Both the position numbers and the translations under genes were made by a program. Below the pieces are notes generated by a model. The model had not been told where the DNA came from and did not search any database. It was given only the letters and a program-made list of their open reading frames with translations. From Bacteroidota bacterium (GTDB taxonomy: Bacteria; Bacteroidota; Bacteroidia; UBA8524), in contig WBUH01000007.1 of NCBI GenBank assembly GCA_008933805.1, forward strand, positions 124,001 to 188,000: DNA of 64,000 bases, given 5' to 3'. Shown here one piece after another: positions 1 to 9,096 of this stretch. How positions within the stretch are numbered: the stretch's first letter is position 1; each line of letters opens with the position of its first letter.

Positions 1-769
1 AACTGTAACTTGAAAGTGAAGAAATAAGCTTACAGGTATCACATTTAAAATCATACAGATGACAGGTTTTTTCCTTCAATAACCACTCACCGCCACAGCA
101 TGGACATTTTCGTTTAATATCCTGCGAGTGTCTAATTCTCCTGTAGTTAAACAAATAATAGTAGGTAGGTATTTGGCTAAGTTCGGTTATCTTTTTACAA
201 ATTTCTATCCCTTGTTTTGACAGTTGAGAGTTAACGTCCCACATTTGTTTCATCGCCCACTTTTCACCAACTGTACAATTCATGTTTAATCTATCACAAG
301 ACTGATAATTACTTTCCCAACTTAGTATAGAGCCATATCCATGATCACTGTAAATAGGAAGTTTATAAAGAGGGACAGACCAATTACAAGTACTACAAAC
401 TATTGGTGAAGCATAAGAAACATAATTGGTTTGTAAAATATAATATTCGCTTTGGGCACATTTGCATTGCCCATTATAGTCCTTATGTGATTTTCCGACG
501 GTTTTAAATTGGAGTTTAGACTTTGCCATTTTTTCTATTTCTTTACTCCATTTATTTACATAGTAGTTATTATATTTTGCACTTAGTGCATCTTCTTCAA
601 GGGTGTAAGGGTAGCAAATAATGGTGTCATTTGTAACAAATTGGCTTTCAACCTTTCCTTGTGTCTGCCCACTTGTACGATACGAACTCATGAGTAAATC
701 AAAAGTTTCTATTAACAAATCATAGTCAGCACTATCATTAATTTCTATTGATATTTCTTGCGTGTACAT
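1..769 (-). CDS. Zn-ribbon protein, DUF2310-like (3' end cut by window edge)
   Basis: An open frame starts at ATG 769 and runs off the left edge without a stop (256 codons seen). Two pairs of zinc-binding cysteines are visible: C102/C104 with C125/C128, and C222/C224/C225 with C243/C246, the latter in KCPCCGGEW...FKCDTCKLIS. The layout, with a long non-descript N-terminal half and a terminal zinc ribbon, resembles the DUF2310 family, described as a possible nucleic-acid-binding zinc-ribbon protein of unknown function. The family name is from memory and unconfirmed. The gene follows the 93-residue ORF by 23 nt and ruvC before it, so it may be read from the ruvC promoter. Its base composition looks more AT-rich than the genes to the right, hinting at acquisition. 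Function unknown. Confidence 0.7.
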   Translation of the reverse strand, partial: MYTQEISIEINDSADYDLLIETFDLLMSSYRTSGQTQGKVESQFVTNDTIICYPYTLEEDALSAKYNNYYVNKWSKEIEKMAKSKLQFKTVGKSHKDYNGQCKCAQSEYYILQTNYVSYASPIVCSTCNWSVPLYKLPIYSDHGYGSILSWESNYQSCDRLNMNCTVGEKWAMKQMWDVNSQLSKQGIEICKKITELSQIPTYYYLFNYRRIRHSQDIKRKCPCCGGEWLLKEKTCHLYDFKCDTCKLISSLSSYS

Positions 770-792
770 AGTTGGGGTTCAAAATTATCAAA

Positions 793-1074
793 TCAACAAA
801 TCTCAAAATCACTCAATGTTACTACTTGGTCTTGTTTGAAATCATCCCAGTTAACCTCCCCTACTGGCCTAATCCCGTAAGTATTAAGTCGAGGTGTTCC
901 ATCCTTATTTAATATTCTTAAAAGATGAAATAGAGGTTCAATGGGATACCCGGCAAGTTTAGAGTTTTCTGTAAGCTTAAAATTGATTTCCGGATTCAAA
1001 ATTTCAACCACCACAAATCTCGATTTTCGACCTGTAATTTTAAAAACCGCAACAACCAAACATTTAATTTCCAT
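793..1074 (-). CDS. hypothetical protein, 93 aa
   Basis: Small protein starting at ATG 1074, only 3 nt after the ruvC stop. The reading frame is intact and the spacing on both sides (3 nt and 23 nt) suggests a three-gene transcript with ruvC and the zinc-ribbon gene. I recognise no family. The protein looks like a compact soluble alpha/beta domain: a hydrophobic strand near the N-terminus (KCLVVAVFKI), a central PIEPLFHLLRIL segment and an acidic C-terminus. There is no signal peptide or membrane segment. It could be a partner of the DUF2310-like protein; that is inference from adjacency only. Confidence 0.6.
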   Translation of the reverse strand: MEIKCLVVAVFKITGRKSRFVVVEILNPEINFKLTENSKLAGYPIEPLFHLLRILNKDGTPRLNTYGIRPVGEVNWDDFKQDQVVTLSDFEIC

Positions 1075-1077
1075 GCT

Positions 1078-1650
1078 TTACTTCAACCTATCCGGGTTAT
1101 TTTTAATAAAACTTTCCCAACTGCCGTGTTTTACTCCTTTGCCTTTTAATGATGTATTTTGAAAGAAATGACACACTGCCGCTGCCAAGCCATCCGTAGC
1201 ATCAAGGTAAGTGGGCATTTCTTCAAATTTTAAAAGGGTTTGCAACATAGCTGCCACCTGTTCTTTGCTCGCAGTACCCTTGCCGGTAATACTTTGTTTA
1301 ATCTTTTTGGGGGCATACTCAAAAATAGGGACATCGCGCTGCAAGGCCGCTGCAATAGCAACGCCTTGCGCCCTGCCCAGCTTCAACATACTTTGTACGT
1401 TTTTTCCGAAAAAGGGAGCTTCAATGGCCATCTCATCAGGGTGGTAAGTATCAATCAAATACGTAATGCGTTCAAAAATCTTTTTCAGCTTCAACGCATG
1501 GTCTTCTAATTTGCTCAGGTGGATAACCCCGGCATTTATTAACTCAAATTTTTTGCCCGTACACCCCAACAAGCCATATCCCATTATATTTGTGCCCGGG
1601 TCGATACCCAGGATGATTTTCTCAAAGTTATCTTGACTGTTGCCCACCAT
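1078..1650 (-). CDS. ruvC: Crossover junction endodeoxyribonuclease RuvC
   Basis: Holliday junction resolvase acting with RuvAB in recombinational repair. The RNase H-like fold is readable: catalytic Asp in [14 protein letters not shown], catalytic Glu in [11 protein letters not shown], the conserved KLGRAQGVA segment, and the C-terminal acidic pair in [14 protein letters not shown]. Length (190 aa) is typical. The frame stays open to a TTG at 1662, but that codon lies inside a perfect TATTTTTG promoter box (1667-1660), so ATG 1650 is the better start. That leaves a very short leader. The gene is divergent from the flippase-like gene at 1680. Confidence 0.95.
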   Translation of the reverse strand: MVGNSQDNFEKIILGIDPGTNIMGYGLLGCTGKKFELINAGVIHLSKLEDHALKLKKIFERITYLIDTYHPDEMAIEAPFFGKNVQSMLKLGRAQGVAIAAALQRDVPIFEYAPKKIKQSITGKGTASKEQVAAMLQTLLKFEEMPTYLDATDGLAAAVCHFFQNTSLKGKGVKHGSWESFIKNNPDRLK

Positions 1651-1659
1651 ACTAAACCC

Positions 1660-1667
1660 CAAAAATA
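1660..1667 (-). promoter_or_regulatory. -7 promoter box TATTTTTG of ruvC
   Basis: Perfect match to the Bacteroidota -7 consensus TAnnTTTG, 9 nt before ATG 1650. I see no convincing TTTG at the -33 position. Its position rules against the TTG start at 1662. Confidence 0.6.
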
Positions 1668-1679
1668 GCGCATACCTGT

Positions 1680-2681
1680 TTGAAAACCCCTACCCTGCTA
1701 AAAAAACACTGGTTGCTACTGCTGAAAGTAGTGGTGCTTGCCGTGAGTTTGTGGGTGCTGTACGACAAACTAGTAATCGACGGGGGTACTACCTCTGTTT
1801 CAATTCAAGGCCATCATTTTATTGCATTACTCTCAAACCCCATGCTGGGGGGAGTGGTTTTGCTGATGTGCCTTAACTGGAGCATTGAAGCCCTGAAATG
1901 GAAATTGCTTATCAACCGTTTTGAGCAGGTAAGTTTTTTAACGGCCATAAAAAGTGTTTGCACAGGAGTGTTTATCAGCCTGTTTGTAAATATTCTTGTG
2001 CCCAACCGCATTGGTGAGTTTGCAGGCAGGATTATCTACGTTAAAATAAATAAAATCAAAGCTGCCCTTATTACCACTATCGGCAGTTATGCGCAGTTTG
2101 CGGCTACCGCCATTTTTGGGGCTATTGCCTACTTACTGTTTTGGCACACCTTTTCGGCCTCGCAGTGGGAGGAGTACCAAGGTTATTTGCTAATAGCAAC
2201 CGTAGCCTTTGTGGGCTTACTTATTCCATTGCTGTATTTTAATATTAACGTGGTTTCGTGGGTGCTTGGCAAACCCAAACTATTACGTAGGTTTAAGAAA
2301 ATCACCTCGGTATTTTATTTTTATAACAACGTACTGTTACTTAAAGTCTTTGTACTTGCAGTGCTGCGTTACGCCGTATTTTGCACCCAATTTATATTGC
2401 TTTTGCAGTTGTGCGGAGTGCAAATAACCCCAAGCCAAGGATTGCTTGCCGTACCTGTTATCTTTTTGGTGCAAACCGTAGTGCCCAGCAATGCCCTCAG
2501 CGATTTGGGCGTTCGCGGGGCGGCATCGGTTAGTTTTTTAAATTACTACAGCGATAACAACACAGGTATTTTAACTGCCGCCTACCTGCTTTGGGGCATC
2601 AATATTCTGTTGCCCGGATTACTTGGGGCTGCCTTTTTTGCTGTTTTTAAATACCGTAACGGGAATGGTTCTAATCAGTAG
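1680..2681 (+). CDS. Flippase-like integral membrane protein (UPF0104 / LPG synthase TM family)
   Basis: Polytopic inner-membrane protein of 333 aa, mostly hydrophobic, with roughly seven to eight membrane segments. It carries the family hallmark N-x-x-x-P-x-R-x-G-E in [14 protein letters not shown] (about residues 102-115), seen in proteins related to the membrane domain of lysylphosphatidylglycerol synthase. Members are thought to move or handle lipids or polyprenyl-linked substrates. Only TTG 1680 gives a sensible start before the first membrane helix; no ATG lies nearby in frame. It overlaps the next gene, a GT2, by 17 nt, which suggests joint work on a lipid-linked sugar. The substrate is not knowable from sequence. 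Confidence 0.8.
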   Translation: MKTPTLLKKHWLLLLKVVVLAVSLWVLYDKLVIDGGTTSVSIQGHHFIALLSNPMLGGVVLLMCLNWSIEALKWKLLINRFEQVSFLTAIKSVCTGVFISLFVNILVPNRIGEFAGRIIYVKINKIKAALITTIGSYAQFAATAIFGAIAYLLFWHTFSASQWEEYQGYLLIATVAFVGLLIPLLYFNINVVSWVLGKPKLLRRFKKITSVFYFYNNVLLLKVFVLAVLRYAVFCTQFILLLQLCGVQITPSQGLLAVPVIFLVQTVVPSNALSDLGVRGAASVSFLNYYSDNNTGILTAAYLLWGINILLPGLLGAAFFAVFKYRNGNGSNQ

Positions 2682-3807
2682 CATAGTTATACTTCTTACC
2701 GTATTTTATACAGTGCTGATGGGTGCCTACCGCAAGGGCTGGCGACAAATACCCGCGTTTGAGACAACCCAAACTGCACCTACCCTGTTTGTAACCGTTA
2801 TTATCCCTGCCCGCAACGAGGCACAGAACATTGTACGCATACTTAATTGCCTGCAACGGCAAAATTATCCGATGGGTAGTTTTGAAATTATTTTGGCCGA
2901 TGACCACTCTGACGACCAAACGGTGGTTGTAGCCAACTCATTAGGCATTGCCAACTTACGAATTATAGAATTGGCTCAAATACCCGGAAAACGGTATAAA
3001 AAAGCAGCTATTACCGAAGCTATAAAACAGGCCAAAGGTGAGATTATTGTTACTACGGATGCCGATTGCTCAATGAATGAATATTGGTTAAGTACCATCG
3101 TATCGTTTTTTGAACAAACGAACGCTGCACTGGCAAGCGGTCCGGTATTGTTTGATTGGGAAAAATCATTTTTTAAGTCCCCTGCTAATTTTTTACTTAC
3201 CATACAGCAAGTTGAGTTTGCCGGTTTGGTAGGCATTGGCGGTGCGGCATTGCAATTAAAATTCCCCAATATGTGCAACGGAGCCAACTTGGCCTACCGC
3301 AGGCAGGTATTTGATGAAGTAGGCGGTTATATGGGCAATGACAACCTGTTATCAGGCGATGATGAGTTTTTAATGCACAAAGTATTTAGCCGCTATCCTG
3401 ATAGAGTTCACTTTTTAAAGCACCCTTCCGCTATCGTAAAAACCCCGCCGTCGTTTACTTGGGGGCAATTTTGGGGGCAGCGGATGCGTTGGGTATCAAA
3501 AAGTACTAAATACAGCGATAAGCGCATTACTGCTGTGTTGGCAATGGCTTATGTATTTAATCTGTTAATTGTTGTCAATTTGATTGCTGGCTTTGCAAAC
3601 CCTTTCTATTGGGTGCTTTTTGCCCTGCAACTGGCTGCCAAAATTATCATCGAGTACTATTTTTATACACCACTGCTCAACTTTTTCGGGCTACCGAAGT
3701 TGCGCAGGTACATTATACTTGCCGAGCCTTTTCACATAGGCTATGTGCTGGCCATTGGTATTTTGGGTAATTTTGGCACTTATAACTGGAAAGGGAGAAA
3801 ACAATGA
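2665..3807 (+). CDS. Glycosyltransferase family 2, membrane-anchored
   Basis: Processive-type GT2 with an N-terminal membrane helix (about residues 3-20), a GT-A domain and C-terminal membrane helices. Seen: the nucleotide-sugar region VIIPARNEAQNI, the LADDHSDD strand, the metal-binding DADC in IIVTTDADCSM, an acceptor ED-equivalent in LLSGDDEF, and the QRMRW motif. The frame extends to 2623, but ATG 2665 begins directly at the membrane helix and has GGGA just upstream, so I prefer it (380 aa). It overlaps the flippase-like gene by 17 nt and the next small gene by 4 nt, so translation is probably coupled. The sugar donor is unknown. Confidence 0.85.
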   Translation: MVLISSIVILLTVFYTVLMGAYRKGWRQIPAFETTQTAPTLFVTVIIPARNEAQNIVRILNCLQRQNYPMGSFEIILADDHSDDQTVVVANSLGIANLRIIELAQIPGKRYKKAAITEAIKQAKGEIIVTTDADCSMNEYWLSTIVSFFEQTNAALASGPVLFDWEKSFFKSPANFLLTIQQVEFAGLVGIGGAALQLKFPNMCNGANLAYRRQVFDEVGGYMGNDNLLSGDDEFLMHKVFSRYPDRVHFLKHPSAIVKTPPSFTWGQFWGQRMRWVSKSTKYSDKRITAVLAMAYVFNLLIVVNLIAGFANPFYWVLFALQLAAKIIIEYYFYTPLLNFFGLPKLRRYIILAEPFHIGYVLAIGILGNFGTYNWKGRKQ

Positions 3808-4079
3808 GTACCATGCCGCCCGTGCTGGAGAAGAAGATTTTAACATCGCTGCTGTTTACAGAGAGTTTTGAAACCATACTGGAAGAAACTAAGCAAAATG
3901 AGTTTTTGGTGGCAAATGTGCTAAAGTGGCTTATCACCCGCAGGTACGTAACTCCGATGAAATACAACGAGACCAAAAAAGACTACGAGCCCAGCTTTAT
4001 ATACGATAGCGATAATATGCGGGCATTCCATTACCGCATCACGGCTGAAGGGCTTAAGTTCATTGGTACAAAGTTCTGA
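3804..4079 (+). CDS. Small conserved protein, winged-helix-like, 91 aa
   Basis: Starts in an ATGA overlap with the glycosyltransferase stop, so it belongs to the same operon. The sequence has alternating helices followed by VLKWLITRRYVTPM and a C-terminal FHYRITAEGLKFI. The last segment resembles the wing and final strand of MarR/PadR-type winged helices. No cysteine cluster, signal peptide or membrane helix. Winged-helix assignment is from pattern only. It might regulate the operon or act as a protein-binding module. Confidence 0.65.
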   Translation: MSTMPPVLEKKILTSLLFTESFETILEETKQNEFLVANVLKWLITRRYVTPMKYNETKKDYEPSFIYDSDNMRAFHYRITAEGLKFIGTKF

Positions 4080-4140
4080 ACGCGGTATTCCCGATGGGGT
4101 ATTTCAGGTTTCAAATCTATAATTTCATTACTTTGCAGTT

Positions 4141-5244
4141 GTGCAGGCAAAAAGCCCGTTTTATAAAAAGTTTGTAGCAAACAAACTGGCTGTGGCCGGT
4201 GCTGTATTTATTGCTGTTATCATACTAATGGCAACATTTGCCTATCTGTTTATACCTGATAAAACCACGTATGCCAATAGTATGCAGCTATCGCTGGCAT
4301 TACAAAAACCCGGTTTTAGTACCCAATTTTTCAAAATCCCCCAAACCACTGAAAAAACAAGTTTTATCAGTCGTGTGTTTAATGGGACAGAAGAGGAACA
4401 CCGACTTATCCCTTTAGAAAAATTTGAAGTGGTGGGCGACACCGTAGTTATCTACGAATACTTTGGGGTAGACGGCATACAAGGCCCAATTACCAAACTG
4501 GGCAAAAGCGACCTGCAATTACCCGATTTAAGCAAGGAAACCATCCAAAAGCTGTGCATTACCAACAATACTTATTTATTGGGTACTGACCGTTTTGGAC
4601 GTGATATGTTTAGCCGAATGGTACTTGGTTCAAGGGTTTCATTGGCAGTGGGTTTGGTTTCGGTGGCCATCTCGTTACTAATTGGCATAGTTTTGGGCGG
4701 TATTGCAGGGTATTATGGTGGCAAAGCCGATGCGGCCATCATGTGGCTGATAAACGTAATATGGTCGTTGCCTACCTTGCTAATGGTAATAGCCGTTAGC
4801 GTGGCATTGGGCAAAGGCTTTTGGCAGATATTTATAGCAGTGGGGCTTACCATGTGGGTTGAAGTAGCCCGTGTAGTACGCGGACAGGTAATGGCTTTGA
4901 AGGAAAAAGACTTTATAAAGGCTGCCCAAATGTTGGGGTATACCGATATGCGTATTATTTTCAGGCATATTTTGCCCAACGTTACCGCCCCTGTGATAGT
5001 AATAGCCGCAGCCAATTTTGCATCGGCTATCTTGTTAGAAGCAGGGTTGAGTTTTTTGGGCATTGGCGTACAGCCGCCCATACCCAGTTGGGGCATGATG
5101 ATAAAAGAACACTACGGCTACATTGTGCTTGATACTGCTTACCTTGCTATAGTGCCGGGAGTAGCCATTATGTTGCTGGTAATGGCATTTAATTTTGTAG
5201 GTAACGGATTGCGCGATGCGCTGGATGTGCGTATGAAAGGATAA
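4141..5244 (+). CDS. ABC transporter permease, OppC/DppC type
   Basis: Inner-membrane permease of a peptide/nickel-type ABC importer. One N-terminal helix (about residues 14-36) is followed by a soluble insert of about 110 residues, then the standard permease core with five further helices. The ATPase-docking EAA loop reads as AAQMLGYTDMRIIFRHILPN, followed by the typical LSFLGIGVQPPIPSWGMM. The start is GTG 4141; a near-match to the -7 promoter box (TTACTTTG, 4128-4135) ends 5 nt before it, so the transcript may be almost leaderless. No OppB, ATPase or binding-protein gene is adjacent, so the partners must be encoded elsewhere. Confidence 0.88.
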   Translation: MQAKSPFYKKFVANKLAVAGAVFIAVIILMATFAYLFIPDKTTYANSMQLSLALQKPGFSTQFFKIPQTTEKTSFISRVFNGTEEEHRLIPLEKFEVVGDTVVIYEYFGVDGIQGPITKLGKSDLQLPDLSKETIQKLCITNNTYLLGTDRFGRDMFSRMVLGSRVSLAVGLVSVAISLLIGIVLGGIAGYYGGKADAAIMWLINVIWSLPTLLMVIAVSVALGKGFWQIFIAVGLTMWVEVARVVRGQVMALKEKDFIKAAQMLGYTDMRIIFRHILPNVTAPVIVIAAANFASAILLEAGLSFLGIGVQPPIPSWGMMIKEHYGYIVLDTAYLAIVPGVAIMLLVMAFNFVGNGLRDALDVRMKG

Positions 5245-5277
5245 ATTTTATCAGGTTTTAAGTTGTAGAGGACATAT

Positions 5278-8200
5278 ATGAAGGTTTGGTTAGCTTTTTT
5301 TAAAAACAGGTGGTTGGCGCTGGGAGTATCGGTATTGATACTTTCGGTAGCTTATTACATTGATAACTACCGCCAAAAAGCTGAAAGCAATTATGAGGAG
5401 CTGACCCGAACCCTGCAAACCCATCTTCACGACAAAGAAAAAGGTATTGAAAAACTACTTGCCAACGACTCTTTTCTAAACAGTTTTATTAAAGACGGTT
5501 TTAGCCTTGAAGGAAGAAAAAGGCTGGATAAGCGCGATTTCTCCCTGATGGTGTATAAAGACACCTCGCTGGTGTTTTGGTCGGATAATGAGGCCGACCC
5601 TGACGTGGTGCGGGAAAAAAAATCGGAAGAGATTGATGTATTAAAAACCAACAACGGTTGGTACTTGCACAAAACCCGCAAAATTGGTCGTCATAGTTTT
5701 GTACTGTTATACCGTTTTTATACCCGTTACCAATACCAAAACCGTTACCTGCGCAGCAGTTTTGCAGACGGTGTGGGCATAAAAAACACCGCTGAAATAT
5801 CGCCCAAGGCGGTACAGGATTTTGCCCCTGTAAAAAGTATTTACGGCAAAAAACTGTTCTATTTAGCTCTGCATCCCTACACGCATAACTCGTTTACTAT
5901 TCCCGTGGTGGTGCTTACCCTGCTTGGGTTGTGGTTGTTCTTTATTTTCCTTTCCAACCAATACGAATGGTTTTTAGATAATGGCCGAACATTAGCAGGC
6001 ACATTGTTTTTTGCCCTTGTACTTATACTGGTTAAAATACTTATTGTCGACTTAAAGTTCCCGTCGTTTCTGCAATCCAGCTTATTGTTCGATCCCGGAG
6101 TGTATGCCTCTTCGGGATTATTCTCCTCGTTGGGGGCCTTGCTGGTAAACGTGGTACTGCTGTTTGTGTTTGTATTTACGCTTTCAAAACAAATGGCCAG
6201 TGCAAAAGACGATGATAAACCGATTGTCGGAGGTATTAGCTCCTCGTTGCTGTTCATCCCTGCATTTTTTGTACTGATTGTTTTCACTGGGTTTATTATT
6301 AATATCATCCGTAGCCTTATTATCGATTCAAACATCCCGTTTGATATCGCCAACATATTCCATTTTACTTGGTTCAGTCTCATCGGCCTTTTGATTACAT
6401 CGTTGCTAGTTTCCATCCATTTCTTTTCAAGCAGCATGGTGTATCACTTAATGAACAGGCTTAAACTAAGTAACAAAATGCTGCTTATAAACGCTGCGGC
6501 TTCTATAGCATGCTATGCGGTGTACCAACTGTTTTCAGGCCAATGGCAGCCCTCACTGCTGGTACAGGGGCCCGCTTATGCTTTTGCTATTATCATCGTT
6601 TTACAGCTTAGTAAAGATTTAAAAGTCGCCCAGCGTACGTTAGGCTATGTATTGGTAGTATCTGTGTTTGTAGCGTTACTTTTTTACCGGTTTAATATTG
6701 ACAAGGAACACGAGATACGGAAGCTATACGCCATACAACTGAGCGACGCTAAAGATATTGAGGCTGAAAACACTTTTACGGATATTGAACACCAAATAGC
6801 TAACGACCCGCGTATTTTTAATTATTTCACCAACGCCATTTTCTCAAAACGCGACCTTGAAAAACACATCAATCAGTTGTATTTCACAGGGTATTTGGGC
6901 AAGTATGATGTAGAAATATTTGACTACGATACCATTGGCAACTTTTTCAGGGAGAACAATTATTACACTTACGAGTTTGTAAACACGCTGTATAACAGCC
7001 ATTCGCAGCCTACCCTCAGCAATTATTTTTATTACATCGTATATCCTTCGGTGCAGTATTCATACATCGCCAAATACGATTATTGCGCAGGCAAGCACAC
7101 TATGGGCAGTTTATTTATCCTGCTCAAACGTAAACTTACCCAAGACCCCAGTTTATTTACCCAACTGCTTTCGCAATCCAATTCTGATAACAAAACACCG
7201 CCCTACAATTACTCGTATGCCTTGTACCAGAACGATAAGTTGGTAAACAAGGGGGGCAAATACAGCTACAGCCTCAATTTTACATTTGATACTACTGAAC
7301 GGAAAGAATTTGTAGTATCCGACGGGTATTCTCACCATATAAAGCACGAACCCAATAATTTAATTGTGGTAGTAAGCAAAAAGGTTGACAGTGTGCTGCA
7401 ACCGCTGGCCGTGTTCTCTTTTTTGTTTTTAATGCTGCTGCTGTTTATTGCCCTGCTGTTTGCTTATAACGGCTTAGTAGTACTGATACGGGCAGGATTG
7501 GCGTATTACACGGGCAAATGGAAATCGCTGTACCGGCTGCATCATTTTGCACGGTGGTTAATCCCGATACGGCGTATGCGAGGACTGCTGTTCAGCACCC
7601 GTATCCAAGTTACCATCTTTTCGCTGGTATCGGCTATTTTGCTGCTTTCGGGCTATATCTTCCTCCGATACATTGATTATAAGTACACCGAGCGGCAGCG
7701 GGATAAGATGGTGCAAAAGATAAAATCGGTAAGCGGTGCTTTTGAAAACCGTGCACAGCTTGAAATGCAACTGATGCTGCCTACTGAATTAACGGCTTTT
7801 GTAAACCAAATCGGCGACTCTTACGAAACGGATATTAACTTTTACAATGTAGATGGGCAGTTGGTAACCTCTACCAAAAACAAAATTTACACCAGCGGTT
7901 TGGTGGGAAGGCAAATTCACCCCGAAGCCTTTGTAAAATTGCAAAAAGAGGCGCAGTCGTTTTATATCCACGATGAAAAAATAGGTTCGCTTAAATACAT
8001 TTCAGCCTACGTGCCTGTGCTGGATGCTAAACACACGGTAATAGCCTACCTGAACCTGCCGTTTTTTACCAACGAAGCCGAGTTGAACGATGAGATTTCA
8101 GCCTTCTTTGTCAACTTTGTTAACCTATATATTCTTTTCTTCTTGGTGGCTGCATTGATAGCCTACCTAATCACCCAACGGGTAACCGCACCCCTTACCA

Positions 8201-9033
8201 TCATTCAGAACAAACTTTCTAAACTAAGCCTTAGCAGTAAAAACGAGGTGATTGAATGGAAAGGCGATGATGAAATTGGCGAGCTGGTAGCACAGTACAA
8301 TAAAATGCTGATAGCCCTTGAGGAAAGTGCAGGCAGGCTTGCACAAAGCGAGCGCGAAGGGGCTTGGCGTGAAATGGCCAAACAAATTGCCCACGAAATA
8401 AAAAACCCGCTTACTCCCATGAAACTCAGCGTGCAACATTTGCAGCGCGCTTGGGCTGCCAAGGGAGATAATTTAGAAGACACTTTTAAACGGGTAACAC
8501 AGGTATTGATTGAGCAAATTGATAGTTTATCAAACCTTGCATCGGAGTTTTCGGCGTTTGCAAAAATGCCTGAACCTGTTTCTGAAAGGCTTGAACTAAA
8601 TGAGTTGGTATTGCTTACGGCTACCTTGTACGAAACGACCGAAAACCTGTCGGTATCGTTTTTCCCCTTACCCGTAAAGGCATATATTAATGGGGATAAA
8701 GACCAGCTTTCGCGAGTGCTTACCAACATTATTACCAACGCAATACAAGCCATCCCCGAGGAGAACCAAGGCAAAATTGAAATCAGAATTGTGCACGAGG
8801 GGGATATTTATAAAATTGAGGTGAGCGACAACGGTAAAGGCATCCCCGATGATGAAGCTAACAAGGTATTTATTCCCAGTTTTAGTACAAAAAATTCAGG
8901 TATGGGATTGGGATTGGCTATTTCTAAGAAAATTGTTGAGGGGATGGGCGGTAAAATTTACTTTGTATCGCAAGAGGGCATCGGAACAACTTTCTTTATT
9001 GAGTTACCCAAGGTAGAAGCTCCTATTGAATAA
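5278..9033 (+). CDS. Large membrane sensor histidine kinase, NtrY-like
   Basis: Two-component sensor of 1251 aa. The N-terminal ~700 residues hold a helix at 11-28, a presumed periplasmic region, a block of six or more membrane helices (about 205-470) and another extracytoplasmic region of about 220 residues. Further helices follow near 710 and 780, a second sensor segment, a helix near 940-960 and a HAMP region. The kinase core is intact: H-box IAHEIKNPLTPMKLS (His about 1039), N-box NIITNAIQAIP, G1 DNGKGIPDDE (about 1184), F-box PSFSTKN and G2 GMGLGLAISKKI. The H-box with NPLTP is typical of NtrY. No response regulator lies next to it, so its partner is unknown. It lies 33 nt behind the OppC gene. 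Confidence 0.9.
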   Translation: MKVWLAFFKNRWLALGVSVLILSVAYYIDNYRQKAESNYEELTRTLQTHLHDKEKGIEKLLANDSFLNSFIKDGFSLEGRKRLDKRDFSLMVYKDTSLVFWSDNEADPDVVREKKSEEIDVLKTNNGWYLHKTRKIGRHSFVLLYRFYTRYQYQNRYLRSSFADGVGIKNTAEISPKAVQDFAPVKSIYGKKLFYLALHPYTHNSFTIPVVVLTLLGLWLFFIFLSNQYEWFLDNGRTLAGTLFFALVLILVKILIVDLKFPSFLQSSLLFDPGVYASSGLFSSLGALLVNVVLLFVFVFTLSKQMASAKDDDKPIVGGISSSLLFIPAFFVLIVFTGFIINIIRSLIIDSNIPFDIANIFHFTWFSLIGLLITSLLVSIHFFSSSMVYHLMNRLKLSNKMLLINAAASIACYAVYQLFSGQWQPSLLVQGPAYAFAIIIVLQLSKDLKVAQRTLGYVLVVSVFVALLFYRFNIDKEHEIRKLYAIQLSDAKDIEAENTFTDIEHQIANDPRIFNYFTNAIFSKRDLEKHINQLYFTGYLGKYDVEIFDYDTIGNFFRENNYYTYEFVNTLYNSHSQPTLSNYFYYIVYPSVQYSYIAKYDYCAGKHTMGSLFILLKRKLTQDPSLFTQLLSQSNSDNKTPPYNYSYALYQNDKLVNKGGKYSYSLNFTFDTTERKEFVVSDGYSHHIKHEPNNLIVVVSKKVDSVLQPLAVFSFLFLMLLLFIALLFAYNGLVVLIRAGLAYYTGKWKSLYRLHHFARWLIPIRRMRGLLFSTRIQVTIFSLVSAILLLSGYIFLRYIDYKYTERQRDKMVQKIKSVSGAFENRAQLEMQLMLPTELTAFVNQIGDSYETDINFYNVDGQLVTSTKNKIYTSGLVGRQIHPEAFVKLQKEAQSFYIHDEKIGSLKYISAYVPVLDAKHTVIAYLNLPFFTNEAELNDEISAFFVNFVNLYILFFLVAALIAYLITQRVTAPLTIIQNKLSKLSLSSKNEVIEWKGDDEIGELVAQYNKMLIALEESAGRLAQSEREGAWREMAKQIAHEIKNPLTPMKLSVQHLQRAWAAKGDNLEDTFKRVTQVLIEQIDSLSNLASEFSAFAKMPEPVSERLELNELVLLTATLYETTENLSVSFFPLPVKAYINGDKDQLSRVLTNIITNAIQAIPEENQGKIEIRIVHEGDIYKIEVSDNGKGIPDDEANKVFIPSFSTKNSGMGLGLAISKKIVEGMGGKIYFVSQEGIGTTFFIELPKVEAPIE

Positions 9034-9096
9034 GCTCAGGCAACTTTTTTTACTCTTACCGCGTTTAGTACTTTAATATCAATATACTAACCAACC

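Noticed and set aside
5877-6437. 186-codon open frame on the minus strand
   Set aside because: It is antisense to the histidine kinase membrane block; its translation is low-complexity S/T/N-rich with no domain and no promoter.
8205-8774. 189-codon open frame on the minus strand
   Set aside because: Antisense to the kinase core with its conserved H-box; a serine-rich shadow frame.
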